From NCBI GenBank assembly GCA_015059405.1, contig SVAL01000010.1:1-64000 (forward strand): a stretch of 64,000 nucleotides of DNA, read 5' to 3'. The notes under the pieces were generated by a model. The model saw nothing but the letters and a program-made list of their open reading frames with translations. It did not search any database and was not told where the DNA came from. Both the position numbers and the translations under genes were made by a program. This document shows positions 43,417-51,655 of the stretch, piece after piece. Each line of letters starts with the position of its first letter. Position 1 is the stretch's first letter. Origin of the DNA: Bacillota bacterium. GTDB taxonomy: Bacteria > Bacillota_I > Bacilli_A > RF39 > UBA660.

Positions 43417-44325
43417 TTATAGTTCTCCTTTATATCTATACAATTTCTTTACAATAGGATTATAGTCTACTCCAGATAAATCTTTATTCTTTTCTTCAGC
43501 AATATATTTGGTTAAATACATAGACTTAACTAACATATCAAAATCTGCTTTTACTCTATCTTTTTCTTTAGAAGAGATAACTATTACATCTTTATAATAT
43601 TTTTTTAATTCTTCAATTAATAATTTATCAAGTTCTGTATCTCTATTTAAATAAATAGCTATATTATTATAATTAATTGATAATGTTGATCTACCATGAC
43701 AATATCCATATTTATCGTGAACTATTGGTAAACCAAGTCCTGCTTCTGCCATAGTTGATTCTAAGTAAGTGGATGTTGTTTTAGTATCTATTCCACTAAA
43801 TATTTCATAAGCATCACAATTAGTATCAAAGGAAAATATTTCTTCGCATATATCTATTTTTTCTCCATCACTATAATAATCTAATACAACACTTATTGGT
43901 ATTAAAGTTGCCGCAAGAGATATAAAACTTTTTTCTTCTGGGATAGTAGTTTTATATTGTAAATAAGTTACATCATCATCAAATCTATTATTTGAAAGTA
44001 GATACTTTTTTAAATTATTTCTAAATGCTAAATCTACTCCAAAGTTATTACCACTATAACTACATGCGATTACATTTTCAAATCCTGATAGGTTATCATA
44101 TATTAAGTTTCTTGGTTCATTATTTATTGCGATAACACCATTTTTTTCTCTTAGTACTTTAGATACAAACTCAGATACTACATTAGATCCTCCTACTCCT
44201 GATACTAGTGTTGGTGTATTAATTCTTTTTAATTCATATCTAATTCTATCTAAATCAGTACATTCAAGTGCGTCTTTTACTCTCCTTTCTAAATATTCAA
44301 AATTAAATCTCATATTTTTTTCCAT
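43417..44325 (-). CDS. SIS (sugar isomerase)-like domain protein
   Basis: The 302-residue protein has TLVSGVGGSNVVSEFVSKVL and VIACSYSGNNFGVDLAF, the phosphosugar-binding SIS motifs (GxGSS and SxSGxT in changed form). The function is unknown. AAGGAGGAA lies 7 bases before the ATG. It follows the WYL regulator gene by 51 bases; the regulator may control it through the palindrome between them (inference). Confidence 0.6.
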   Translation of the reverse strand: MEKNMRFNFEYLERRVKDALECTDLDRIRYELKRINTPTLVSGVGGSNVVSEFVSKVLREKNGVIAINNEPRNLIYDNLSGFENVIACSYSGNNFGVDLAFRNNLKKYLLSNNRFDDDVTYLQYKTTIPEEKSFISLAATLIPISVVLDYYSDGEKIDICEEIFSFDTNCDAYEIFSGIDTKTTSTYLESTMAEAGLGLPIVHDKYGYCHGRSTLSINYNNIAIYLNRDTELDKLLIEELKKYYKDVIVISSKEKDRVKADFDMLVKSMYLTKYIAEEKNKDLSGVDYNPIVKKLYRYKGEL

Positions 44326-44347
44326 AAAAAATTCCTCCTTAAGTACA

Positions 44348-44361
44348 TTTAAGCACTTAAA
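44348..44361. promoter_or_regulatory. palindrome between WYL regulator and SIS gene
   Basis: TTTAAG-TG-CTTAAA on the minus strand is a perfect 6-2-6 inverted repeat. A partial second copy (TACTTAA) follows before the ribosome binding site. It could be an operator for the adjacent regulator or a chance AT-rich palindrome. Confidence 0.35.
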
Positions 44362-44376
44362 GAGGAAATATTTCGT

Positions 44377-44979
44377 CTACATATATTTTTCTTCTAATAA
44401 TTCATAATTTATAATTCTTTTTAATTCAAAATGTCTTATATCTTTTTTTCTTTCACAGAAAGCAGCAACATACCATCCATCTTGAAATAAAAACATTTCA
44501 GCTGGATCTATTACTCTTTCATTTTCTCCTTTACCATAAGAATAATATAATATTTTTACTTTACGTCTTTCTTTAATCGCACGTGTTAACATATTATATT
44601 TTTTTAGAGTTTCATCTTTTAAATTTAATTCTTCACTTTCTTGGATACTACCAATATATACACCTTTAATCTTATCTTGAAGCATAATTAGTTTTTCTTT
44701 TGTTTGGGGATCAGACTCTTCTTTAATATATTTATCAAGTAGTTTTGAATCAGTCATTTTAAATTTTCTAACTGGGACTCTAACTGTTTGATTTAAAACA
44801 TATCCACCATAAGGTCCCATAATAGTATCAATGTAAATACCTGCTTTTTCTAATTCTTCTTTATATACTCTAACCATTCTTTCAGATACTTCTAAAGTTT
44901 TAGATAATTCTTTAATACTATATTTTCTACCTGATTGTAAGAGTTCCATCATTGTAATGGCATTAGATATTTTAGACAT
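44377..44979 (-). CDS. HTH + WYL domain regulator
   Basis: Residues 1-60 are a winged HTH (SIKELSKTLEVSERMVRVYKEEL...GYVL) of the DeoR/HTH_11 kind. Residues about 125-197 are a WYL domain (KILYYSYGKGENERVIDPAEMFL and WYVAAFCERKKDIRHFELKRI), which usually senses nucleic-acid-type or other small ligands. Its 200-residue length is normal for the short form. AGGTGGTTTT precedes the ATG. It lies upstream of the SIS-like gene on the same strand. Confidence 0.9.
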   Translation of the reverse strand: MSKISNAITMMELLQSGRKYSIKELSKTLEVSERMVRVYKEELEKAGIYIDTIMGPYGGYVLNQTVRVPVRKFKMTDSKLLDKYIKEESDPQTKEKLIMLQDKIKGVYIGSIQESEELNLKDETLKKYNMLTRAIKERRKVKILYYSYGKGENERVIDPAEMFLFQDGWYVAAFCERKKDIRHFELKRIINYELLEEKYM

Positions 44980-45027
44980 AAAACCACCTAAATTAATTAT
45001 AGCATATATGTATTAATTTTATTTAGT

Positions 45028-46020
45028 TTAATATTTTATACCTAGTTTTTCTCTTACTTCTAGTAGTTTTTTAGATGCATATTTTTCTGCTTCTTTAGCG
45101 CCTTTATTTAGGATTTTATATAAGTTATCACTATAACGATAATTATTATATCTTTCTTGAATTGGTAAGATAAATCTTTCAAGTTCACTCGCTATTTCTT
45201 TTTTTAATGTTCCATAGTTTTGATCAACAAACATTCCTTCTACTTCTTTAATCGTTTTATTAGTAATCGCAGAATAAATAGATATTAAGTTTGAAATACC
45301 TGGTTTATTTTCTTCATCAAAATAAATCTTATTATCATTATCTGTTACTGCACTCATGATTTTCTTTTTAGTAATATTAATATCATCTAAAATAAAAATT
45401 GTTCCTTTATCATCAATAGGTGCTGATTTGCTCATCTTTTCAGTTGGATTTTGAAGATTCATTATTTTTGCTCCTACTTCTGGAATATAATAATCAGGTA
45501 ATTTAAAAGTACTCCCATACCTTTTATTAAATCTTTCTCCTAAGTCTCTAGTCATTTCTATATGTTGTTTTTGGTCCATTCCAACAGGTACTACTTCAGC
45601 ATCATATAGAAGTATATCCGCGGCCATTAGTGTTGGATAAATTAGAAGACCTAAATCAATTCCCTCTTTTCCTTGTTTTTCTTTTTTTGATTTGTACTGT
45701 GTCATTCTAGACAGTTCTCCTACTCGACATTGGAAAGCGATTAAGAATCCTAGTGTTCCGTGTTCATTAACATCACTTTGAACAAAAAAGTTTGTATAAT
45801 TTGGATCTACTCCACAGGCTAGATATAAAGCCGCTAAGTCTAGTATTCTATTTTTAATATCTTCTGGTTTTTGATAAGAAGTAAGTCCATGTAAATCTGC
45901 GATAAAGATAAATGAATTATGTTCTTTTTGTAATTTTACAAAGTTTTTAATTGCTCCTATATAATTTCCTAGAGTAAAATTTCCTGATGGTTGTACACCA
46001 GTAATCATAGTTTTTGTCAT
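45028..46020 (-). CDS. trpS: tryptophanyl-tRNA synthetase
   Basis: The 330-residue class I enzyme has GVQPSGNFTLGNYIGA (HIGH-type motif), ADLHGLT, MAADILLYDAEVVPVGMDQKQH and KMSKS at 195-199. It charges tRNA-Trp. AAAAGGAGAAA precedes the ATG. Expression is under a Trp T-box (46112-46345), and a Trp-containing ORF (45947-46090) overlaps its start out of frame. Confidence 0.98.
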   Translation of the reverse strand: MTKTMITGVQPSGNFTLGNYIGAIKNFVKLQKEHNSFIFIADLHGLTSYQKPEDIKNRILDLAALYLACGVDPNYTNFFVQSDVNEHGTLGFLIAFQCRVGELSRMTQYKSKKEKQGKEGIDLGLLIYPTLMAADILLYDAEVVPVGMDQKQHIEMTRDLGERFNKRYGSTFKLPDYYIPEVGAKIMNLQNPTEKMSKSAPIDDKGTIFILDDINITKKKIMSAVTDNDNKIYFDEENKPGISNLISIYSAITNKTIKEVEGMFVDQNYGTLKKEIASELERFILPIQERYNNYRYSDNLYKILNKGAKEAEKYASKKLLEVREKLGIKY

Positions 46021-46090
46021 ATTTAATTTCTCCTTTTATTTTATTATTTTTTATTAATTTACTTTTCCAGTTCCATTCACTATTTTCCAT
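45947..46090 (-). CDS. Trp-codon-containing leader ORF overlapping trpS
   Basis: A near-perfect AAAGGAGGTGG 8 bases before the ATG at 46090, right after the T-box terminator, opens a 47-codon ORF starting MENSEWNWK. Trp codons are at positions 6, 8 and 31. It passes the trpS start (46020) in another frame and stops at 45947. If ribosomes stall at Trp6/Trp8 when Trp-tRNA is scarce, the trpS ribosome binding site about 40 bases further on would be free of the crossing ribosomes. The idea resembles the rtpA leader peptide of B. subtilis. Confidence 0.55.
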   Translation of the reverse strand: MENSEWNWKSKLIKNNKIKGEIKYDKNYDYWCTTIRKFYSRKLYRSN

Positions 46091-46111
46091 GTACACCACC
46101 TCCTTTAATAA

Positions 46112-46345
46112 AAAAAGAGTCCTTGCCCTTAATAGGACAAGAACTCTTGTTATGCCACCTAAAAATAGTTATTCATGTACCATCATACACGTTCCTTTGA
46201 TAACAGGTGGAAAATCCTGTATTCCTCTACTATTATTTCGAAGAATCTCTCATTGGTCCATTCAATAATTATTCACTATAACTTTCCATCAACCAGTTAC
46301 TTTCTATAAGTTTCAAATTATTTACTACTCCAAATCAGTGATTTG
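46112..46345 (-). promoter_or_regulatory. T-box leader, tRNA-Trp specific
   Basis: Read on the minus strand, stem I holds the specifier UGG in GAA-UGG-ACC (46260-46258). The T-box AGGTGGCA lies at 46160-46153; UGGC would pair with the GCCA end of tRNA-Trp. The terminator stem AAGAGT...ACTCTT with a T-run spans about 46111-46148. Uncharged tRNA-Trp should bind both sites and stabilise the antiterminator, giving read-through into trpS. Confidence 0.93.
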
Positions 46346-46360
46346 TAAATTTATGGTTAC

Positions 46361-46389
46361 ATATTAACATATTATTTAGAAAAATGCAA
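46361..46389 (-). promoter_or_regulatory. trpS promoter
   Basis: Minus strand TTGCAT (46389-46384), 17-bp spacer and TAATAT (46366-46361). It directly precedes the T-box leader and touches the asnS stop codon (46391). Confidence 0.7.
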
Positions 46390-46390
46390 A

Positions 46391-47751
46391 TTAGTAATCA
46401 CAACTTCTATGACTTCTTGGATATGGTATTACATCTTTAATACTTTCTATTCCTGTTAAATACATTAAAAGTCTATCAAATCCTATCCCAAATCCACTTC
46501 TTGGACAAGTTCCATACTTTCTAAGTTTCAAGTACCATTCATAATCTTCTATTTTCATATCTAGTTTTTTCATTCTTTCTAAAAGAAGTTCATAACTATC
46601 TTCCCTTTGACTCATCCCATATACTTCACCAATACCAGGAAGTTCAAGGTCTGCGCCATAAACAGTACCATCTTCTTTTTGTTTCATATAGAAAGATTTT
46701 AATTCTTTTGGCCACATAGTTATATAGTTGGACAACCGAAGTATTCAGTTAAATATCTTTCATGTTCTTTTGAGATATCTTCTCCATACTTTGGAGTAAA
46801 TTCAAAGTCTATTTTACTTTGTTTTAATATATCAATACATTCTTTATATGTTACTCTTTTAAATGGTTCTTTTAAAACTTTTTTTAGTTTTTTAATAAGT
46901 CCTTTTTCTACTTTTTCATCTAGGAATTTCATTTCAACTTTAGCGTGTTTTAATACATATTTAATTACGTATTTTAAAACATCTTCTCCTATATCCATTA
47001 TTCCTTCTAAATCACAGAAAGCTACTTCTGGTTCTACATGCCAGAACTCTGCAACGTGATATGGTGTATGCGATTTATCGGCTCTAAAAGATGGTCCAAA
47101 AGTGTAGACTTTTGAAAAGGCTTGCGCAAAAGTTTCTCCTTCAAATTGAGATGATACAGATAATCCTACTTTTTTACCAAAGAATTCATCTTCATAATCA
47201 ATATAACCTGTTTTACTTATCTTTTCTATATCTAGAGTTGTTACTCTAAACATTTCCCCTGCACCTTCACAATCACTTGATGTAAATAAAGGTGCATGAA
47301 GATATACATAACCTTCTTTTTGAAAGTATTCATGAATTGCCATTGATGCTATACTTCTTACTCTAAATACTGCTTGAAAAAGGGTTGTTCTTGGACGAAG
47401 ATATGCTTGTTCTCTTAAGAATTCTCTTGAGTGTTTTTTTGGTTGTATTGGATATTCTTCACTACAATCCCCTATAAGAATTATTTCTTTTGCTTGTAGC
47501 TCAATAGTATCTCTTCCCTTTTTTAGAACTCCTTTTACTTTTATTGAACTTCCAAAATGTATCTTTTGGATACTATCAAAATCTTTTAAATTTTTATCAT
47601 AAATAACTTGTAATTGTTTTATAGTAGTACCATCTGATAGATCAATAAAACTTATTTCTTTTTGTTTTCTATGTTTTCTAATCCAACCCTTAACTTCTAT
47701 TTCTTTTTTTATAAGTTCTTTTTCTTTTTTAAATACTTCTTTTATTTCCAT
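46391..47751 (-). pseudogene. asnS: asparaginyl-tRNA synthetase, split by a one-base deletion
   Basis: The first part (47751-46720) has the OB fold (VKGWIRKHRKQKEISFIDLSDGT) and the class II catalytic N-half (FRVRSIASMAIHEYF...GEMFRVTT, FGPSFRADKSHTPYHVAEFWHVEPEV). It ends EYFGCPTI-stop. The second part (to 46391) continues in the next frame from about 46728: [43 protein letters not shown]. Together they make a full-length AsnRS. One missing base in ATATAACT would restore PTI-x-TMWPKEL. There is no obvious slippery heptamer. It may be an assembly error, a recent lesion or frameshifting. Confidence 0.85.
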
Positions 47752-47752
47752 A

Positions 47753-48721
47753 TTAAAGCACCTTCATTGTTTTAACTTTTTCTAATGTTTTTTCTTCCCA
47801 AGATGATGCTTGTACTTCAGCAATATGAGATTTTTCTAAAAGTAACATTAATATTCTAGATTGACCAATTCCTCCACCAATAGTATATGGAAGTTCTCTT
47901 TTTAATATTTTTTGGTGATATGGAAGAGTTATTCTATCCATTGTCCCTGATTTATGTAATTGTTCAAATAAAGAATCTTCATCTACTCTAATACCCATTG
48001 AAGAAAGTTCAACAGCTTTATCTAATTCTTTATCATAAATAAGTAAATCTCCATCTAGGGACCAATCATCATAGTCTGGACTTCTTAAATCATGTGGAAT
48101 GCCTGAAGCCAATTTATCGCCAATACCAATAATAAATACTGCTTTTTTTTCTTTGGTGATTAAATCTTCTCTTTCTTTAGGTGTTTTATCAGGATATAAA
48201 TCTTCTAATTCTTGACTTGTGATAAAGAAAATACTTTTAGGTAAATCTAGACTTAAGAAACGATATTTTTGTTTAATAAATATTGAAGTTTGGCGAATTG
48301 ATTTATAAATACTTCTAACTGTTTCTTTTAAATAATCAATAGTTCTATCTGATTTATCAATAACTTTTTCCCAGTCCCATTGCTCTACATATAAAGAGTG
48401 TACTTCATCTACTTCTTCATCTTTACGAATTGCTTTCATATCTGTATACAATCCTTTATATAAAGGAAATTCATACTTACCTAATGCTTCTCTTTTCCAT
48501 TTTGCTAGTGAATGAACTATTTCAAATTCTTCATCACCCTTTTTAAACCCTACGGCTTTTTCAACCCCTGTTAAACCATCTTGTAAACCTGAAGATGTCT
48601 TAACAAATAATGGACTTTGTACTTTAATAAGTCCTAATCTTTTTTCTATTTGACTTTCAAAATATTTTTTAACTTCATCGATCATTATGACTGTATCGAA
48701 ATAACTTAATTCTTTTTTCAT
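47753..48721 (-). CDS. asnA: aspartate-ammonia ligase
   Basis: The 322-residue enzyme makes asparagine from aspartate, ammonia and ATP. Seen are SYFDTVIMIDEVKKYFESQI, LGLIKVQSPLFV, SGLQDGLTGVEKAVGF, HSLAKWKREALGKY and TDMKAIRKDEEVDEVHSLYVEQWDWEK, followed by GIPHDLRSPDYDDW and GGGIGQSRILMLL. It is homologous to class II tRNA synthetases. asnS starts one base after its stop. The operon is under an Asn T-box with an Asn-rich leader ORF upstream. Confidence 0.98.
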   Translation of the reverse strand: MKKELSYFDTVIMIDEVKKYFESQIEKRLGLIKVQSPLFVKTSSGLQDGLTGVEKAVGFKKGDEEFEIVHSLAKWKREALGKYEFPLYKGLYTDMKAIRKDEEVDEVHSLYVEQWDWEKVIDKSDRTIDYLKETVRSIYKSIRQTSIFIKQKYRFLSLDLPKSIFFITSQELEDLYPDKTPKEREDLITKEKKAVFIIGIGDKLASGIPHDLRSPDYDDWSLDGDLLIYDKELDKAVELSSMGIRVDEDSLFEQLHKSGTMDRITLPYHQKILKRELPYTIGGGIGQSRILMLLLEKSHIAEVQASSWEEKTLEKVKTMKVL

Positions 48722-48796
48722 TTTTAATTCCTTCTTTCTTAATTTATTTTTGTTTTTACTTTGTCTTTTGTCTTTAATTAAGATATTTGTAGGTAT

Positions 48797-48859
48797 ATCT
48801 ATTTTATTTTTTATTCATAAAATAGATTAAAAATGAAATATACTTTTATCTATTTTATG
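48797..48859 (-). promoter_or_regulatory. three-segment alternative RNA fold before asnA
   Basis: On the minus strand, segment 1 CATAAAATAGAT (48859-48848), segment 2 ATCTATTTTATG (48827-48816) and segment 3 ATAAAATAGAT (48807-48797). Segment 2 pairs perfectly with either 1 or 3. The leader ORF stop codon lies inside segment 1, so ribosome position can choose the fold. No U-run follows segment 3, so it is not a plain intrinsic terminator; control of translation or mRNA stability is possible. Confidence 0.6.
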
Positions 48860-48891
48860 AAATGATTGTTATTATTATTGTCGTCTGACAT
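48850..48891 (-). CDS. Asn-rich leader peptide
   Basis: The ORF reads MSDDNNNNNHFIK, with codons 5-9 all Asn (AAT AAT AAT AAC AAT) and codons 3-4 Asp. AGGAAGTGG lies about 5-8 bases before its ATG (48891), directly after the stop of the 263-residue gene (48906). It lies upstream of asnA-asnS, under an Asn T-box. This is the form of a classic amino-acid attenuation leader peptide. Confidence 0.7.
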   Translation of the reverse strand: MSDDNNNNNHFIK

Positions 48892-48905
48892 ATTAACCAC
48901 TTCCT

Positions 48906-49697
48906 TTATTTTTTTGTTTTTACTTTTTGTTTTTTTATACTTTCTAAGAATTCTGTTTTAGTAAATGTTGCTTGTTCACTTCTTCCTGTTGAGATATAGT
49001 ATGTTGGAGTTTCAGTATATGTATCTAATGTTTTATCTTCTAGTAAGATATCAAACATTGTATAACTTACTGGTTCACAACATCCGAAGAAGATTCTTGT
49101 TTTAGTTGATATATCTAGAATATGTTGTTCATCTTTTTTTATGAGTTCTGCACTTGGCAGATATTTCTTTATATCTTCTACTTTAAAGTGTTCTCTTATT
49201 ACTAGACTTTTTAAATGTTCAGTAAATCTTTCTCCATATTCTTCTTTTATTTCATCTAACTCTTGTGATTCTTCTTTATATCTCATTTGTTGCTCTTCTG
49301 CTTTTTTATCAACATAATCAATAAATAATTCAAATCCTTCATCTGTTTTACCAAACATTTCAAAATACTTATCTAAGATATCTGGCATATCATATTCTTC
49401 ATGTAAATCTTTGATATATCTAAACCATATTTCATCAATCGCACTTTTTGTTAATTCTGGAAATTTTCTAGTATAACCATATATCCCTTTTATTGTATCT
49501 GGTTTAACTCTTACTGAATACTTTCCTCCAAAACAATGAAATTGACTATGGAATAAATCCATCATATCTTCAGCTAGTGATACATCTCCTAATACTTCAA
49601 TTAAATATTTAAGTTCTCTTTTCTTTTGTTCATCTGCTGTTTCTAAGTATTTACTTAAACTTCTTTCTTCTTTAATTTCTTCTTTTAAAAATTTCAT
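48906..49697 (-). CDS. hypothetical protein under Asn T-box control
   Basis: I do not recognise this 263-residue soluble protein. It is highly charged and helical. Possible landmarks are LAEDMMDLFHSQFHCFGGKYS, DKYFEMFGKTDEGFELF, RIFFGCCEPVSYTMFDILL and a Lys-rich tail. AAGGAAGGTG precedes the ATG. It is the first gene after the Asn T-box and is followed by the Asn leader ORF, asnA and asnS, so it should be made when Asn-tRNA charging is low. That points to a role in asparagine supply or translation, not defined further. Confidence 0.8.
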   Translation of the reverse strand: MKFLKEEIKEERSLSKYLETADEQKKRELKYLIEVLGDVSLAEDMMDLFHSQFHCFGGKYSVRVKPDTIKGIYGYTRKFPELTKSAIDEIWFRYIKDLHEEYDMPDILDKYFEMFGKTDEGFELFIDYVDKKAEEQQMRYKEESQELDEIKEEYGERFTEHLKSLVIREHFKVEDIKKYLPSAELIKKDEQHILDISTKTRIFFGCCEPVSYTMFDILLEDKTLDTYTETPTYYISTGRSEQATFTKTEFLESIKKQKVKTKK

Positions 49698-49721
49698 AGT
49701 TTCACCTTCCTTAAAATAAAA

Positions 49722-50008
49722 ATACCCGTATCATCCTACAAATAAGGACGAATACGGGTATCCGCGGTGCCACCTTAATTTATTACTAAAAAAACCATTT
49801 TATATAAAATGGTTTGTTAAATCAGTAATCTCTTTCTTCAGTTCTAACAAACCTAGCAACATGATAACGGATTGCCTGCCGAACTAGTCTACTCAGATTT
49901 CTCTTTTCGGTAGTTTGCTCAGAGGTGTTCTTTCACTAGATCTTATAACTGGTTCACACTATACCCAGCTCACTGATATAAGTAATAAAGTTACTTTTCC
50001 TCGTCAAT
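49722..50008 (-). promoter_or_regulatory. T-box leader, tRNA-Asn specific
   Basis: The T-box AAGGTGGCACCGCGG (49776-49762) is canonical, and the terminator stem ATACCCGTAT/ATACGGGTAT with a T-run spans 49715-49762. Stem I starts at GACGAGG (about 50006). The specifier is AAC in GAACACC (49929-49927), aligned with the trpS leader where the same place reads UGG. UGGC pairs with the GCCA end of tRNA-Asn (discriminator G). It should switch the operon from 49697 to 46391 on when tRNA-Asn is uncharged. Confidence 0.93.
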
Positions 50009-50016
50009 GCATAATA

Positions 50017-50045
50017 AATATAGCATATTTTTTATATTTTGTCAA
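50017..50045 (-). promoter_or_regulatory. asn operon promoter
   Basis: Minus strand TTGACA (50045-50040), exact 17-bp spacer and TATATT (50022-50017), just before the T-box leader. Confidence 0.8.
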
Positions 50046-50076
50046 CTTTTTACAAATTTTTGTTCGATTTTTGTAT

Positions 50077-51543
50077 TTAAATACTTTTGTTATTATTCAT
50101 TTTTAAAGCATATTGATCATATATAACAATTGGTAAATTATTCTTTTCTTGCAGTGCTTGAGCTCTTGCAAGTAGTTCTGGTTCTATTTCTTCACTATCT
50201 TTTACAACCATGATATAACTTGGTTTTACTCTAGTCCAATCTACTAATGTTTCGTTGGAATTAGAATTTGTTTTATCACTTGTCATTATATCTGCGATAG
50301 AATGGCTCCCTTTTATAAAATCAGGTTTATCTTTTTCAGAATTAAAAAATTTACATGTTGCACTTATAGATTCTATTGGTACATCTTCTGGTAAAAATCC
50401 AATGGCAATTTTTCTATCCAAGTGAGCTTTCAAATCTTCTGGAGTTGATATAGTAACTGATAATAATGTAGTTGGTTTAGTTATAACTTCTTGATAATGT
50501 GTATCAGTATATCGACATCTTAAGGCAAGACGAGATTCTAAGTCGAATGGATTTTCTCTAGATTCTTGATACTGCATTAATATTTCTTGTAATTGTTCTC
50601 TATCTCTTTCTTCATCATATTCTCTTCCAGTTCTTTCACTAATCATTTTCTTTGCAGCTAAAAGAACTTCTTTTCCAAAAAAGTCATTCATTTCATTATC
50701 AGATTGTACAGTATCTATATCTTGAATAAAGTGAACCATTAACAATTGTCCCGTTGGTTCTGAGATAGTATGTGGTAATTGGCTACTCATAAGATGTTTG
50801 ATAGTTAATCTATTTATTTTTTCATAACTTTCATAAATACCTTTTAATGTATCTATATCTAACTCTATTGTTGAACTAGGATCTTTTTTTGCTTCTAAAC
50901 ATAGTTCTACAGCACCATATAATCCACTTAATTCTGGTAGCATTTCTTCACTTGCAACATCAAATAAAGAATCTATTCTTTGTTGTAAAATTTCTAAATT
51001 TTGCATATAAACAATTGATTCTTTTCCATATTTTTGACCAATTCTTCTTATTTCTTCATAATCAATTGTTTTGCCTTCACTTTTTAAAGAGAAAATACCA
51101 AATTCTATTTCTTCTTTTACTAAAGAAGGATTATTACGTAAAGTATCCATTCCATAAGTATTTATTAAAGCCATTAAATTACTAACCATAGCAACTTTAG
51201 CACGACCTTTAAAACCATCTAAGTCTTTTTCTTCGAAAATAGCATCTATTATTTCATCTAAATTTACTTCATCTTCCATATCTAAATCATGGCGGTAAGC
51301 ATCATCATCATACATAATATTATGCCTAATACTAAAATTAGTCCTAAATAATTCTTTTAATTCATCTTGATACATACCTATTACTTCTCTAATGTCAGTT
51401 TTACTACCATTAAAATTTAACATGGCACTTATATAACTATCTGAATAATTACCATCTAATATTGTATCAACATCGTAAGTACTGTTAAAGTATTCTTTGG
51501 CAATTTTTGTTGCTTTTTTTCTTAAATCATCTACATCATCCAT
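50077..51543 (-). CDS. hypothetical protein with NE...IVI C-terminal domain
   Basis: Residues 1-330 of this 488-residue protein are acidic and helical. Residues about 360-480 carry NETLVDWTRVKPSYIMVVKD and LQEKNNLPIVIYDQYAL, resembling the C-terminal domain of the 660-residue protein at 41397. I cannot name the family. GGAGCG precedes the ATG. It is a single gene next to the asn promoter. Confidence 0.65.
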   Translation of the reverse strand: MDDVDDLRKKATKIAKEYFNSTYDVDTILDGNYSDSYISAMLNFNGSKTDIREVIGMYQDELKELFRTNFSIRHNIMYDDDAYRHDLDMEDEVNLDEIIDAIFEEKDLDGFKGRAKVAMVSNLMALINTYGMDTLRNNPSLVKEEIEFGIFSLKSEGKTIDYEEIRRIGQKYGKESIVYMQNLEILQQRIDSLFDVASEEMLPELSGLYGAVELCLEAKKDPSSTIELDIDTLKGIYESYEKINRLTIKHLMSSQLPHTISEPTGQLLMVHFIQDIDTVQSDNEMNDFFGKEVLLAAKKMISERTGREYDEERDREQLQEILMQYQESRENPFDLESRLALRCRYTDTHYQEVITKPTTLLSVTISTPEDLKAHLDRKIAIGFLPEDVPIESISATCKFFNSEKDKPDFIKGSHSIADIMTSDKTNSNSNETLVDWTRVKPSYIMVVKDSEEIEPELLARAQALQEKNNLPIVIYDQYALKMNNNKSI

Positions 51544-51623
51544 CTTAACACGCTCCTAATTATATAGTAACAATTATGTATATTTGTTTCAATTATTAGT
51601 AAATTTATTAGACATTTTTAATG

Positions 51624-51655
51624 TAAAAAAAAGATACTTTTATTTAAGTATCTTT
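51624..51655 (-). terminator. intrinsic terminator
   Basis: AAAGATACTT/AAGTATCTTT stem with T-run overlapping the stop at 51640. Confidence 0.75.

Noticed and set aside
46720-46735. Programmed -1 frameshift in asnS
   Set aside because: No X-XXY-YYZ slippery heptamer or clear downstream stimulatory hairpin; AsnRS is not known to use frameshifting. A one-base deletion is simpler.
48797-48827. Intrinsic terminator before asnA
   Set aside because: The hairpin is AT-only and no T-run follows on the minus strand, so I list it as an alternative fold and not a terminator.
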